NCBI GenBank assembly: GCA_023511295.1
Contig: JAIMBT010000005.1
Span: 91,098-155,097, forward strand
Direction of reading: 5' to 3'
Length of the DNA stretch: 64,000 bases
DNA from: Alicyclobacillus sp.
GTDB lineage: Bacteria; Bacillota; Bacilli; Alicyclobacillales; Alicyclobacillaceae
Shown: positions 24,388 through 31,898 of the stretch, in pieces
How the letters are laid out: each line of letters begins with the position of its first letter
Position numbering within the stretch: position 1 is the stretch's first letter
Notes under the pieces: generated by a model
Told to the model about the DNA's origin: nothing
What the model saw: only the letters and a program-made list of their open reading frames with translations
Database searches by the model: none
Translations under genes and position numbers: made by a program

Positions 24388-24430
24388 AGTGTCAAATACG
24401 TCCAGATTTCGCCGTCTCGAGCGATGATTC

Positions 24431-24446
24431 GTTCATTATAGCGAAC
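24431..24446. promoter_or_regulatory. GTTC-N8-GAAC box, candidate SinR operator
   Basis: GTTCATTATAGCGAAC. With the box at 24493 it gives the shared pattern GTTC-R-Y-TATA-R-Y-GAAC. Lies midway in the 288-base divergent region, upstream of both promoters. Confidence 0.6.
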
Positions 24447-24474
24447 TATCTCCTTCAAGCTCACTTTTTCAAAA

Positions 24475-24508
24475 TTGCGTCCTCCAAAATTCGTTCACTA
24501 TAATGAAC
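24475..24508 (+). promoter_or_regulatory. Promoter of the beta-lactamase-fold gene overlapped by a GTTC-N8-GAAC box
   Basis: TTGCGT (24475-24480), 18-base spacer, TATAAT (24499-24504). The palindrome GTTCACTATAATGAAC (24493-24508) contains the whole -10, so a protein bound here would directly block RNA polymerase. Confidence 0.6.
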
Positions 24509-24575
24509 AGTGTTCGATCTCGATCTCGGCCGTGCGCACCGTGCATCGGCACAACCGAATGGAGGATTGTTTCCA

Positions 24576-26069
24576 ATGAAAAACCGTTTTGCCCGCATTC
24601 CGAAGCGGGCCGTCCGTCGAACAGCCGCCCTCCTGGCGCTCACGGTGGTCGGCTTCAGTGCCCCTGCTGCGTTTGCCGCGACGACGAACGCCAACACCGC
24701 CAACGCCCCCTCCCTGCCGCAGCAAGTCGACGCTACGGTTCAGAAACTCGTCTCCAGCAGCCAGTTCAGCGGCGCGGTGCTCGTCGCGCGGCGTGGACAG
24801 GTGTTGGTGGATAAAGGTTATGGTTTGGCCAATCGACAGACGAACGCACCGGTTACGCCGGACACCCGCTTCGCCATTGGCGATCTGACGGAAGGGTTCA
24901 TGGCCGTCGCAACACTTCAACTGGTGGAGCAAGGTAAGATTGGGCTGGACGACCCAGTCTCCAAGTACATCTCGTCGTCCAACCAGGCCGCCCAGTTCAT
25001 CACCGTGCGCGAACTGCTGACGCACACCTCCGGGGCGCCCACCTCGCCCACAGGCCCATCGTCCCTTCCGGGGTATACGTTCCAGCAGAGTCCGCTCAAC
25101 TACGTGCTGTTGGGTCAGGTGATTCAGGGAGCCAGCGGCGAGTCCGCGGAACAGTACATCCAGGACCACATTCTCACACCGCTCGGGCTCACCAACACCG
25201 GCTTTGTCTCGACGGATATCGCAGCTGTTCCGGACAGCGCCACGGGGTACACGGCCGCGAACAACGTCGTATCGGCCGTCGATTTCTCACCGGGGAACTT
25301 CCTCGCATCCGACGGCATGTACTCGACCGTTGGGGATCTGTACAAATGGGACCAAGCCTTGTATTCCAGCCAGTTGCTCCCTCAAGGGGACTTGAAGCAA
25401 ATCTTCACACCAGACCCCATCACGGTCCAGACCCTGAAGTCACAAGGGTTCGGATTTGGCTGGGTGGTCAGCCTGGATGGAACCGTCGCAGCCGAATTGT
25501 CTCAAGTTCCCGGCTTCGCCTCGTTCGTAGATCGCGATATGGGGCGTGATACCACCGTGATTGTGCTTTCGAACGAAGATTGGAGTCCCGTCCAAAGCCT
25601 GGTTGGCCAGATTGAGAACACCCTTTCGAGCACGCCTCTCCCATACCAGCCTGCGGGTAGCATCGTGGGGGGAAAGAAACGAATTCTGGCGGACGGCAAA
25701 CTACTCTCTCAACCGTTTTCTCGGATATCCGCCGGGACGACCTTCATGCCAGTGTGGTATGTCGACAACGCCCTGAAGCAGGTCGGCGTGAAACCGACAT
25801 GGGACATCAACACGCGCACGTTCAATCTGACACTGCCGGCAGGCACGAAGGCAGATTTCAGCGGTATCAGCCTGGGGACGGGCAACACCGACATCTACGT
25901 CAACGGGCAACTCGTCAAACGCATCAACATGTACGCCTGGCCGGACCCGGCAACGGGCAACAAGTCGGAGACCACCTACGCACCGATTTACTACCTGGAC
26001 CAAGTCCTCTCTGCCGCCGGCATTCACTACACGTGGGACGGAACCACCTGGGGGCTGACGCAAAAGTAG
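24576..26069 (+). CDS. Secreted beta-lactamase-fold pseudoenzyme with C-terminal stalk-like domain
   Basis: 497 aa from ATG 24576 behind ATGGAGGAT. Signal peptide to about residue 34 (APAAFA). Residues 45-370 have the class C beta-lactamase/PBP4*-like fold (GAVLVARRGQVLVDKGYG, QLVEQGKIGLDDPVSKY, RELLTHTSG). The catalytic SxxK is replaced by D103-L-T-E106 and the YxN position reads Q171-S-P173, so acyl-enzyme chemistry is not expected. Residues about 385-495 resemble copper-amine-oxidase-N-like/stalk domains (two TFMPVWYVDNALKQVG...TWD-type repeats). Likely an extracellular binding or structural protein co-regulated with the matrix operon; not a resistance enzyme. Confidence 0.85.
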   Translation: MKNRFARIPKRAVRRTAALLALTVVGFSAPAAFAATTNANTANAPSLPQQVDATVQKLVSSSQFSGAVLVARRGQVLVDKGYGLANRQTNAPVTPDTRFAIGDLTEGFMAVATLQLVEQGKIGLDDPVSKYISSSNQAAQFITVRELLTHTSGAPTSPTGPSSLPGYTFQQSPLNYVLLGQVIQGASGESAEQYIQDHILTPLGLTNTGFVSTDIAAVPDSATGYTAANNVVSAVDFSPGNFLASDGMYSTVGDLYKWDQALYSSQLLPQGDLKQIFTPDPITVQTLKSQGFGFGWVVSLDGTVAAELSQVPGFASFVDRDMGRDTTVIVLSNEDWSPVQSLVGQIENTLSSTPLPYQPAGSIVGGKKRILADGKLLSQPFSRISAGTTFMPVWYVDNALKQVGVKPTWDINTRTFNLTLPAGTKADFSGISLGTGNTDIYVNGQLVKRINMYAWPDPATGNKSETTYAPIYYLDQVLSAAGIHYTWDGTTWGLTQK

Positions 26070-26126
26070 GGACAGGTGCCGGCATGACAAAGTGAGGTCA
26101 CGCCGATTTTCAACCTGGGCCACTCT

Positions 26127-26172
26127 ACATGGGAAGCAGCCCTGCCATATCAGGCTGGGCTGCTTCCCATGT
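26127..26172. terminator. 16-bp perfect hairpin between convergent genes
   Basis: ACATGGGAAGCAGCCC (26127-26142) pairs exactly with 26157-26172 around a 14-base loop. It separates the beta-lactamase-fold gene from the convergent walI and probably ends both transcripts, although no T-run follows. Confidence 0.75.
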
Positions 26173-26213
26173 ACGAGGCAAGGCTGCCCCTGCGTATCAT
26201 GACCGGTCTGCTC

Positions 26214-27089
26214 TTACGGTGCGGGAGGCGTGTTCACCTCGCCCGTGTACGCATTGACATCGTACACAGCTTGCATGGTTGTGATGCGCCAAACCGGGAA
26301 CCAGTAGTTTGACCCGATGCCTGGCGCAGCCGTTCCAGATGGACTGGACGACTTGTGAGCGTACCCGAGCTCAATCCCGATGATTGGATTGCCGGTGTTG
26401 GCGGTCGCTTGGTCCACCGAATTCGCGAGACTGTCCAGTGCGTCCAACGCGCTGATGGTGGGCTTCGCACTGCCGACCGTATGGATGTTGGTGATGGCAA
26501 CCTGTTCGTAATTTGCGAGCGCGCCGCCCGACACGGTTGCTGTGACCACAGCGTCAAACACTGGATAGGACTGATAGACTTCGACCCACGTTTCGGTCCC
26601 GTGTCCGGCATCTTTGGACGTGGCAAGGACTTTGTCCGCAACTGGGTCCAGCTGGTAGAGATCTCCGTTCCAAACTCGAGTCAGCACATCGGATGGCTTC
26701 TTCACCCGCAGGACCGGCGCCTGATAACTCACCGTCCACGTCCCCTTGTCCACCACCTGAATCACACCCGCAGTCGTGCGGGCGCTGCCTGCACTGGCAT
26801 CCACCTGCACAGATGTTGCGTGCGGGAAGCAAACAGAGGCAAGCTGCTGCAAAGACGGCGTGGCGTACGCCGCCGACAGAATACTCATCTGGGGATGGGC
26901 CTGTGGAACCGCAGCCTCCAGAATCAGTCCGTGCTCGGCGAGCAAGGTCTTCGTATTCGCCAGGAGGTCTGCGTATGGCTCGGTGTACGCCGCCTGCGCC
27001 TGTCGCCGGAATGCCACCTGCCAACCGAGGAAACAGTCGAGGAGCAGGAACGCGACAATCAACCAAGTCTTCGCCGTCTCCCACTTCAC
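26214..27089 (-). CDS. walI: WalI (YycI), regulator of WalK
   Basis: 291 aa from GTG 27089, overlapping the walH stop as GTGA. One N-terminal membrane helix (about 6-25, TWLIVAFLLLDCFLGWQVAF) followed by an extracytoplasmic YycI domain, with a final YcyH/I-like strand TMQAVYDVNAYTGEV. WalI and WalH form a membrane complex that holds back WalK activity in Bacillus. It is now the last gene of the walRKHI unit because the matrix block interrupts the usual link to walJ. Confidence 0.9.
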   Translation of the reverse strand: MKWETAKTWLIVAFLLLDCFLGWQVAFRRQAQAAYTEPYADLLANTKTLLAEHGLILEAAVPQAHPQMSILSAAYATPSLQQLASVCFPHATSVQVDASAGSARTTAGVIQVVDKGTWTVSYQAPVLRVKKPSDVLTRVWNGDLYQLDPVADKVLATSKDAGHGTETWVEVYQSYPVFDAVVTATVSGGALANYEQVAITNIHTVGSAKPTISALDALDSLANSVDQATANTGNPIIGIELGYAHKSSSPSGTAAPGIGSNYWFPVWRITTMQAVYDVNAYTGEVNTPPAP

Positions 27090-28375
27090 GGCTGCTTCAC
27101 TCCCTTCAGGACTTGTCCAGTGACAGCATCGACATCCCACAGGGTCATCCCGCTCTGCGTGACCGCGAACACCGGCACCAGTACCGCGCGGTTCCCACCT
27201 TCCGCCTCAAATACGTACCCCAACTCCACGGAGACAGCGGACAGGGGTGTGGTCGGCATCATCTGGTGCAGGAGGCTTTCTAACTTTTGCTGACTCACGG
27301 TTCGCTCCATCTCCGCCGACGTGACGGACCAGCCGATGGTCGGCTGTTGATAGTGCGCAATATGTCCACCCGCGGCGTCGATGTGGACACTCAAATCGGA
27401 ATCCAACAGTGGTAACCCGTAAACATAGGGTTGCAGCGTGAACTGAACTTCTCCGGCACCGTCTGCGTTCGCGAACAGGTAGGAAGTCGGCGGTGCCCCG
27501 CCGTGCCCCTGGATGTACGTCTGTAGTTCGTTCAGTTGGAGGGTATGACCGGCGGTATCCTGTTCATTCGGGTCCGCGTACTCCAGGAGGTTGCTTTGCT
27601 TGTCCCACCACACGGCCCGGCTGCCGTCCGTCCACAGCCACGTGTTTGCGTCCTCTTGCACGCTGGTCAGCGCTTCCGGATTGACAAAGAAGCTGTGAAC
27701 CAACGGCACCACGGCCGGATTGCTCAATTGGAGGTGAACCCGAAATACCGATACGCCGCCCACCGGCAGGTAGGACTCTGCGGACCCACCGAGGAAGCTC
27801 CACGGCTCCAGCGCCAACTGCTGACCAATCCGTTCCGCAAACGCACCGGGTCCGAGGTCCGTCTCAGCTGCATACCACGTGGAGCCCGTCGCGAGCGCCA
27901 GCCACACGGGGCCGCGAGGCGCCGTCTGGTACAAATAGACGGATGAGATCGACGGGGTGTTCAGCGTTCCGAGGAATGCCCCGGCCCACGCGGCCAGCTG
28001 CACACTCGAGACCGGCACGCCCAGGTCCAGGCGCACGAACCGCACCATCTGCGACTCCGGAACGGACGAGGTCGGCCGGAAGCTGAAGGCATGCAGCCCG
28101 GCGATTTCGGAGACCCAGGTCTGATAGTCGTCCGTACCAGGAATGTCAACGGTCACCTGGTCAGTTCGCGGTTGCTCTACGACGATACGGTACGGGCGTG
28201 TCATTTGGGCGACCGTGGGCGCTGCGGCTTGCGGCGTGGGCGTGTCTGCAGCGAAGGGGACGCCGACCGAGCTTCCCCACTCACCCGTCCAAAGCAAATC
28301 GGTCAACACCAGACTGGCACTCACCAGGACACAGAGCACGCCTGTCTTGATGGCAGACCACCGTATCAATCCCAT
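27086..28375 (-). CDS. walH: WalH (YycH), regulator of WalK
   Basis: 429 aa from ATG 28375, coupled to walK by a TGATG overlap. A single N-terminal membrane helix (about 6-25, AIKTGVLCVLVSASLVLTDL) precedes a large extracytoplasmic region typical of YycH, ending with a YycI-like fold (VSVELGYVFEAEGG; WDVDAVTGQVLKG). It partners WalI and the sensor kinase in sensing cell-wall state. Length matches the family (about 440-455 aa). Confidence 0.9.
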   Translation of the reverse strand: MGLIRWSAIKTGVLCVLVSASLVLTDLLWTGEWGSSVGVPFAADTPTPQAAAPTVAQMTRPYRIVVEQPRTDQVTVDIPGTDDYQTWVSEIAGLHAFSFRPTSSVPESQMVRFVRLDLGVPVSSVQLAAWAGAFLGTLNTPSISSVYLYQTAPRGPVWLALATGSTWYAAETDLGPGAFAERIGQQLALEPWSFLGGSAESYLPVGGVSVFRVHLQLSNPAVVPLVHSFFVNPEALTSVQEDANTWLWTDGSRAVWWDKQSNLLEYADPNEQDTAGHTLQLNELQTYIQGHGGAPPTSYLFANADGAGEVQFTLQPYVYGLPLLDSDLSVHIDAAGGHIAHYQQPTIGWSVTSAEMERTVSQQKLESLLHQMMPTTPLSAVSVELGYVFEAEGGNRAVLVPVFAVTQSGMTLWDVDAVTGQVLKGVKQP

Positions 28376-30210
28376 CACCCCCTCACCGCCGGCAGGTCCA
28401 CGTGCACCGTGGTCCCCTCGCCGACCACACTCTCCATCGCTATCTTCCCGCCGTGTCGTTCGGCGATTTCCCGCGCAATCGCGAGTCCGAGACCGGTGCC
28501 ACCGAGGCGGCGCGTTCGGGCCTTGTCGACTGTGTAGAAGCGTTCGAACACACGCGGCAGGTCCGTCTCCGGAATGCCAATCCCACTGTCCGCCACAGCG
28601 ACACGCACCCGCTCCCCATCGACGGAGTAGGTGAGCGATACCTCCCCGCCTCGCGCGGTGTACTTCAGCGCGTTGCTGAGCAGGTTGTCGAGCAAGCGGT
28701 CCAGCATGTCGCGGTCTCCCTGCACAAAAATTTTCGGCCCGGTTCCCCTTTGCGACGGATGCGGCCCGCAGTAGAGGCGGACACCCTGTCGGTCCGCCTG
28801 CAGCTGAAACCGCTCGCGGGCTGCATCCACCCACGCGGACACCGAGATGAGTCCGGCGCGAAACGGCTCTGTGCGCCGCTCCAGACCGGCGAGTTGCAAC
28901 AGGTCCTGGGTCAAACGCACCATTCGGTTGACCTCGTTTTCCATCACGGACAGAAACTTCTGCCGCGTCGCCTCGTCCGTGTCCTGGTATGACTGCAGCG
29001 CTTCCAGGTACGATTTCAGGCTGGTAAGCGGCGTTTTCAACTCATGAGACACATTCGCGACGAAGTCCCGCCGACTGGCTTGGATCTTCTCCTGCTCGGT
29101 CACGTCTCGCAACAGTGCCACATACCCTTCCACCCGCTGTGATTTGCGGATAGGGGTCACATGGACTTGAAGGAGACTGTCCCCGTGCGGGAGGATGTAG
29201 TTCCACTCTGCTGACGCGGACACCGCGTCCGGTTCGCGGTCTGAAGGGGGTTCCGCCGCGGCGTCGGATGACGTCGGGTGAACGTGATTCCGCAACCCGA
29301 GGAGTTCCGCGGGTGCCTCGGAACTCTTCCGCATCAGTTCCGGAACCAAGCGCTGTGCCGCATCGTTGCAAAAAAGCAGCGCCAAGTCCTTGTCAAACGC
29401 GGCGACGCCGTCGCCGATATGCCGAATCACCGCTTGCAAGCGCTCTTGCTGGTGTTGGTTGGACGCAATCGCATCCTCGAGCTTGTCGGTAAGGTCGTTG
29501 ATGGCCTCCGCCAGTTGGCCGAATTCGTCGTCACTGTGGATTTGCACCCGCTGTGTGAAATCCCCAGCGGCCAGTTTGCGCGCCTGCTGCGTGACGTCAA
29601 GGACGGGGCGAGCGATGGTACGGGAGAGAAAGATGCCGAGCAGGGCGGTCAGGCACAGGACCAGGCCGCTGCCGCTGTAGAAGATCTCCGTCACCTGTCG
29701 CATGGTGGTATAGATGTTCTGAACCGATGAGACCGACTCCACGAGACCGGCGAAGGTGTGGTTGACCAAGATCGGGACCACGACGGTCAGGAGGTGGTCG
29801 CCCGTCAGCGGATCGTCATGGATAGCGACCGTTTTCTTGTGGCTGACGAGCGATTGAGTGGCGAGGGAGTCGACGCGTTTCTGGCCAATCAGGGCCATGC
29901 CGGCGGAGGTATCGCGGACAACACCCTCCTTGTTGAGGACGTACACTGTGCCGTTGATGAGCTGTGGAAAGGACTGCAACAGGCTGTTGGGGTTGGACCC
30001 GTCCCCGGTATCCGGTGCATTTGGGGGCTCGCTGACCTCGGGCGCGGCCAGCGTGGCGATGAGCTGCGCCTGCCGCGTCGCGGCCTGTGTCTGCGTTTTC
30101 ACGAGCGACTGGTTGAGGGCCTGGACGAAGTACGCGCCAATCAACTCCAGAGCGAACACAATCAGCAGGAGGTGGATAACGACGAGTTTGATGCGAATGC
30201 TGCGCCACAT
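28375..30210 (-). CDS. walK: WalK (YycG/VicK) cell-wall sensor histidine kinase
   Basis: 611 aa from ATG 30210, overlapping walR as TGATG. Two membrane helices (about 10-32 and 178-197) flank an extracellular PDC-like sensor; then HAMP (about 198-250), PAS (about 255-370) and a kinase core with H389 in NVSHELKTP, N box LLSNALKYT, DSGIGIP, FERFYTVD and GGTGLGL. All catalytic motifs are intact. It phosphorylates WalR to control autolysins and is usually essential. A stretch of about 30 residues (310-340) inside the PAS region looks like a lineage-specific insert. Confidence 0.96.
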   Translation of the reverse strand: MWRSIRIKLVVIHLLLIVFALELIGAYFVQALNQSLVKTQTQAATRQAQLIATLAAPEVSEPPNAPDTGDGSNPNSLLQSFPQLINGTVYVLNKEGVVRDTSAGMALIGQKRVDSLATQSLVSHKKTVAIHDDPLTGDHLLTVVVPILVNHTFAGLVESVSSVQNIYTTMRQVTEIFYSGSGLVLCLTALLGIFLSRTIARPVLDVTQQARKLAAGDFTQRVQIHSDDEFGQLAEAINDLTDKLEDAIASNQHQQERLQAVIRHIGDGVAAFDKDLALLFCNDAAQRLVPELMRKSSEAPAELLGLRNHVHPTSSDAAAEPPSDREPDAVSASAEWNYILPHGDSLLQVHVTPIRKSQRVEGYVALLRDVTEQEKIQASRRDFVANVSHELKTPLTSLKSYLEALQSYQDTDEATRQKFLSVMENEVNRMVRLTQDLLQLAGLERRTEPFRAGLISVSAWVDAARERFQLQADRQGVRLYCGPHPSQRGTGPKIFVQGDRDMLDRLLDNLLSNALKYTARGGEVSLTYSVDGERVRVAVADSGIGIPETDLPRVFERFYTVDKARTRRLGGTGLGLAIAREIAERHGGKIAMESVVGEGTTVHVDLPAVRG

Positions 30211-30908
30211 CACGATGGCCTCCGCAGAAAGTAGCCAACCCCGCGTTTCGTGAGGACATAGGAGGGATTGCTGGGGTCGTCCTCGCATTTCTCGCGCAAG
30301 CGCCGAATCGTGACGTCGACGGTCCGTTCGTCACCCTCATACATGCTGCCCCAAACCTGAACCAGCAGCTGCTCGCGCGTGAACACGACGCCAGGCCGAG
30401 ACGCCATATACGACAACAGTTCGAATTCGCGGTGCGTCAGCGGAACTGGCTGGCCGCGCTTGGTGACGGTGTAGTTGTTGAAGTCAATCACGAGGTCATG
30501 CACGGAGATCCGTTCGCGCGCTTCTTCGTTGGCCCGACTGTCGAAGAGGTCGGCGCGACGCAGGTTGGCGCGTACGCGCGCCAGCAGCTCACGGATGCTG
30601 AACGGCTTGGTCACGTAATCGTCGGCGCCAAGCTCGAGTCCCAGCACTTTGTCCACCTCAGCTTCACGGGCTGTCAACATGATGATGGGCACGTTGCTCG
30701 CCGCACGCATCTCCCGACACACGGTGAAACCGTCGACCTCCGGGAGCATGACGTCCAGCAGCACCAGATCCGGCGGTTGCGTCCGAAACGCATCGAGCGC
30801 AGCGGCACCGTCCGTCGCCACCACGACCTGATACCCTTCCCGTTCCAGCGCGAACCGAACGATGTCGGCAATCGGCGCTTCGTCTTCCACCACCATCACC
30901 GTGTGCAT
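30210..30908 (-). CDS. walR: WalR (YycF/VicR) response regulator
   Basis: 232 aa from ATG 30908, which is seven bases after GGAGG; an ATG two codons earlier overlaps the spacer. OmpR/PhoB class: receiver with acidic pocket V-E9-D-E, phospho-acceptor D52 (LLDVMLP), T79 and K101 (TKPF), and a C-terminal winged helix (LTHREFELLSYMASRPGVVF; TVDVTIRRLREKCEDD; VGYFL). First gene of walRKHI. It controls peptidoglycan hydrolases, plausibly including the LysM-NlpC/P60 enzyme at 1957, though I did not find a clean WalR box there. Confidence 0.97.
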   Translation of the reverse strand: MHTVMVVEDEAPIADIVRFALEREGYQVVVATDGAAALDAFRTQPPDLVLLDVMLPEVDGFTVCREMRAASNVPIIMLTAREAEVDKVLGLELGADDYVTKPFSIRELLARVRANLRRADLFDSRANEEARERISVHDLVIDFNNYTVTKRGQPVPLTHREFELLSYMASRPGVVFTREQLLVQVWGSMYEGDERTVDVTIRRLREKCEDDPSNPSYVLTKRGVGYFLRRPS

Positions 30909-31046
30909 ATGCATCCCTCCTTCACCCACGGTTTCCATGGCGCCGCCTCCAGGTGTTCTCGAAGACGGACGGTACTCCCCAAGACACGCCGGTATGAATC
31001 CCTCCGCGAGCGCGGACAATACGGCAAAGGAGAGGAGGCTGCCCGG

Positions 31047-31415
31047 ATGTCTGAAAGGACGGTACTCGCATCGTTCTACTCGGAGCCTGAAGCGAACGTT
31101 GTCGCAGATCAAATTCGCGATCTCGGTGTGGAGACGGTCCAGGTGGATACCCTGCACCGCTACCCCACGCCGCGGGCCAACCACTGGGTGTACACGTTGA
31201 GCGGCGAAGTCCCGAGCCTCGCCAGTCTGACACTGGATACCACCCCTGGGTCGCGCGACGCTGCGGTCTTGATGGCCGCTGACCCAGCGGCGAGCGGAAT
31301 GTCCGACGGTCAGGGGAACATCACAGGGCGCAATTACCTGTTGACCGCCGTCTGCCCGGAGGACCTCGTCGAGACGGTGGTGCAACTGATTCGAGACGGG
31401 AACGGCTATACCTGA
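31047..31415 (+). CDS. Hypothetical protein, 122 aa
   Basis: ATG 31047 follows GGAGAGGAGG. The protein starts MSERTVLASFYSEPEANVVA and alternates strands and helices in a ferredoxin-like pattern (ANVVADQIRDLGVETVQVDTL near the N-terminus; LVETVVQLIRDGN at the end). The first part resembles small flavinator/YflT-like stress proteins that bind nothing known. No signal peptide. It is divergent from walR across 138 bases. Function unknown. Confidence 0.7.
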   Translation: MSERTVLASFYSEPEANVVADQIRDLGVETVQVDTLHRYPTPRANHWVYTLSGEVPSLASLTLDTTPGSRDAAVLMAADPAASGMSDGQGNITGRNYLLTAVCPEDLVETVVQLIRDGNGYT

Positions 31416-31478
31416 CGGCGGCGTCCCCTCACGCCGAATGACCCGTAAATGCCAACGCCCCGGTGAGTCAGCCAACCT

Positions 31479-31898
31479 TCAGCGACTCAACACCCACACA
31501 AACACGGGGTGTTCCACGACGCCGGCGTACCGACCCAGGCCCTGGAACAGTGCGTCCAACGGCGTCATGTAGGGGTCACCCACCGTTTGAACGGTTTCTC
31601 CAAGGTCAAAGGCTGGGGGGCCGAACCACCATGGTTTCACCGTGACGTACGCTGCGACACCCGCTAAGGTCCCGCTGTCCAAGCTGTCCGGGATATCGTA
31701 CACGAATGCGAACTTGGCCCAAAAGGCGACGAGTACGCCAATCGCCAACACCACCGCAGCCCGAGTCCAGAATTGCAACCCCACCAACGCCCGAAGCGCC
31801 CGCAGTCGGCGAATCCGCGCCCTGCGGTGTCGACGGCGCCGGCGCAGAGCCGCCTGATGCCGTTTGCGGCTGCGGTTCGGGCGGTCGGAACCACTCAT
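31479..31898 (-). CDS. Hypothetical membrane protein, 139 aa
   Basis: Starts by ATGA overlap with the dnaB stop. An extremely basic N-terminus of about 38 residues (RKRHQAALRRRRRHRRARIR) is followed by one strong membrane helix (about 45-68, AAVVLAIGVLVAFWAKFAF) and a mostly extracytoplasmic tail. The basic part could contact RNA, DNA or acidic lipids. Family not recognised; translation is supported by the overlap with dnaB. Confidence 0.65.
   Translation of the reverse strand: MSGSDRPNRSRKRHQAALRRRRRHRRARIRRLRALRALVGLQFWTRAAVVLAIGVLVAFWAKFAFVYDIPDSLDSGTLAGVAAYVTVKPWWFGPPAFDLGETVQTVGDPYMTPLDALFQGLGRYAGVVEHPVFVWVLSR

Noticed and set aside
24576..26069. Beta-lactam resistance gene
   Set aside because: The catalytic Ser, Lys and Tyr are absent, so hydrolysis is not expected.
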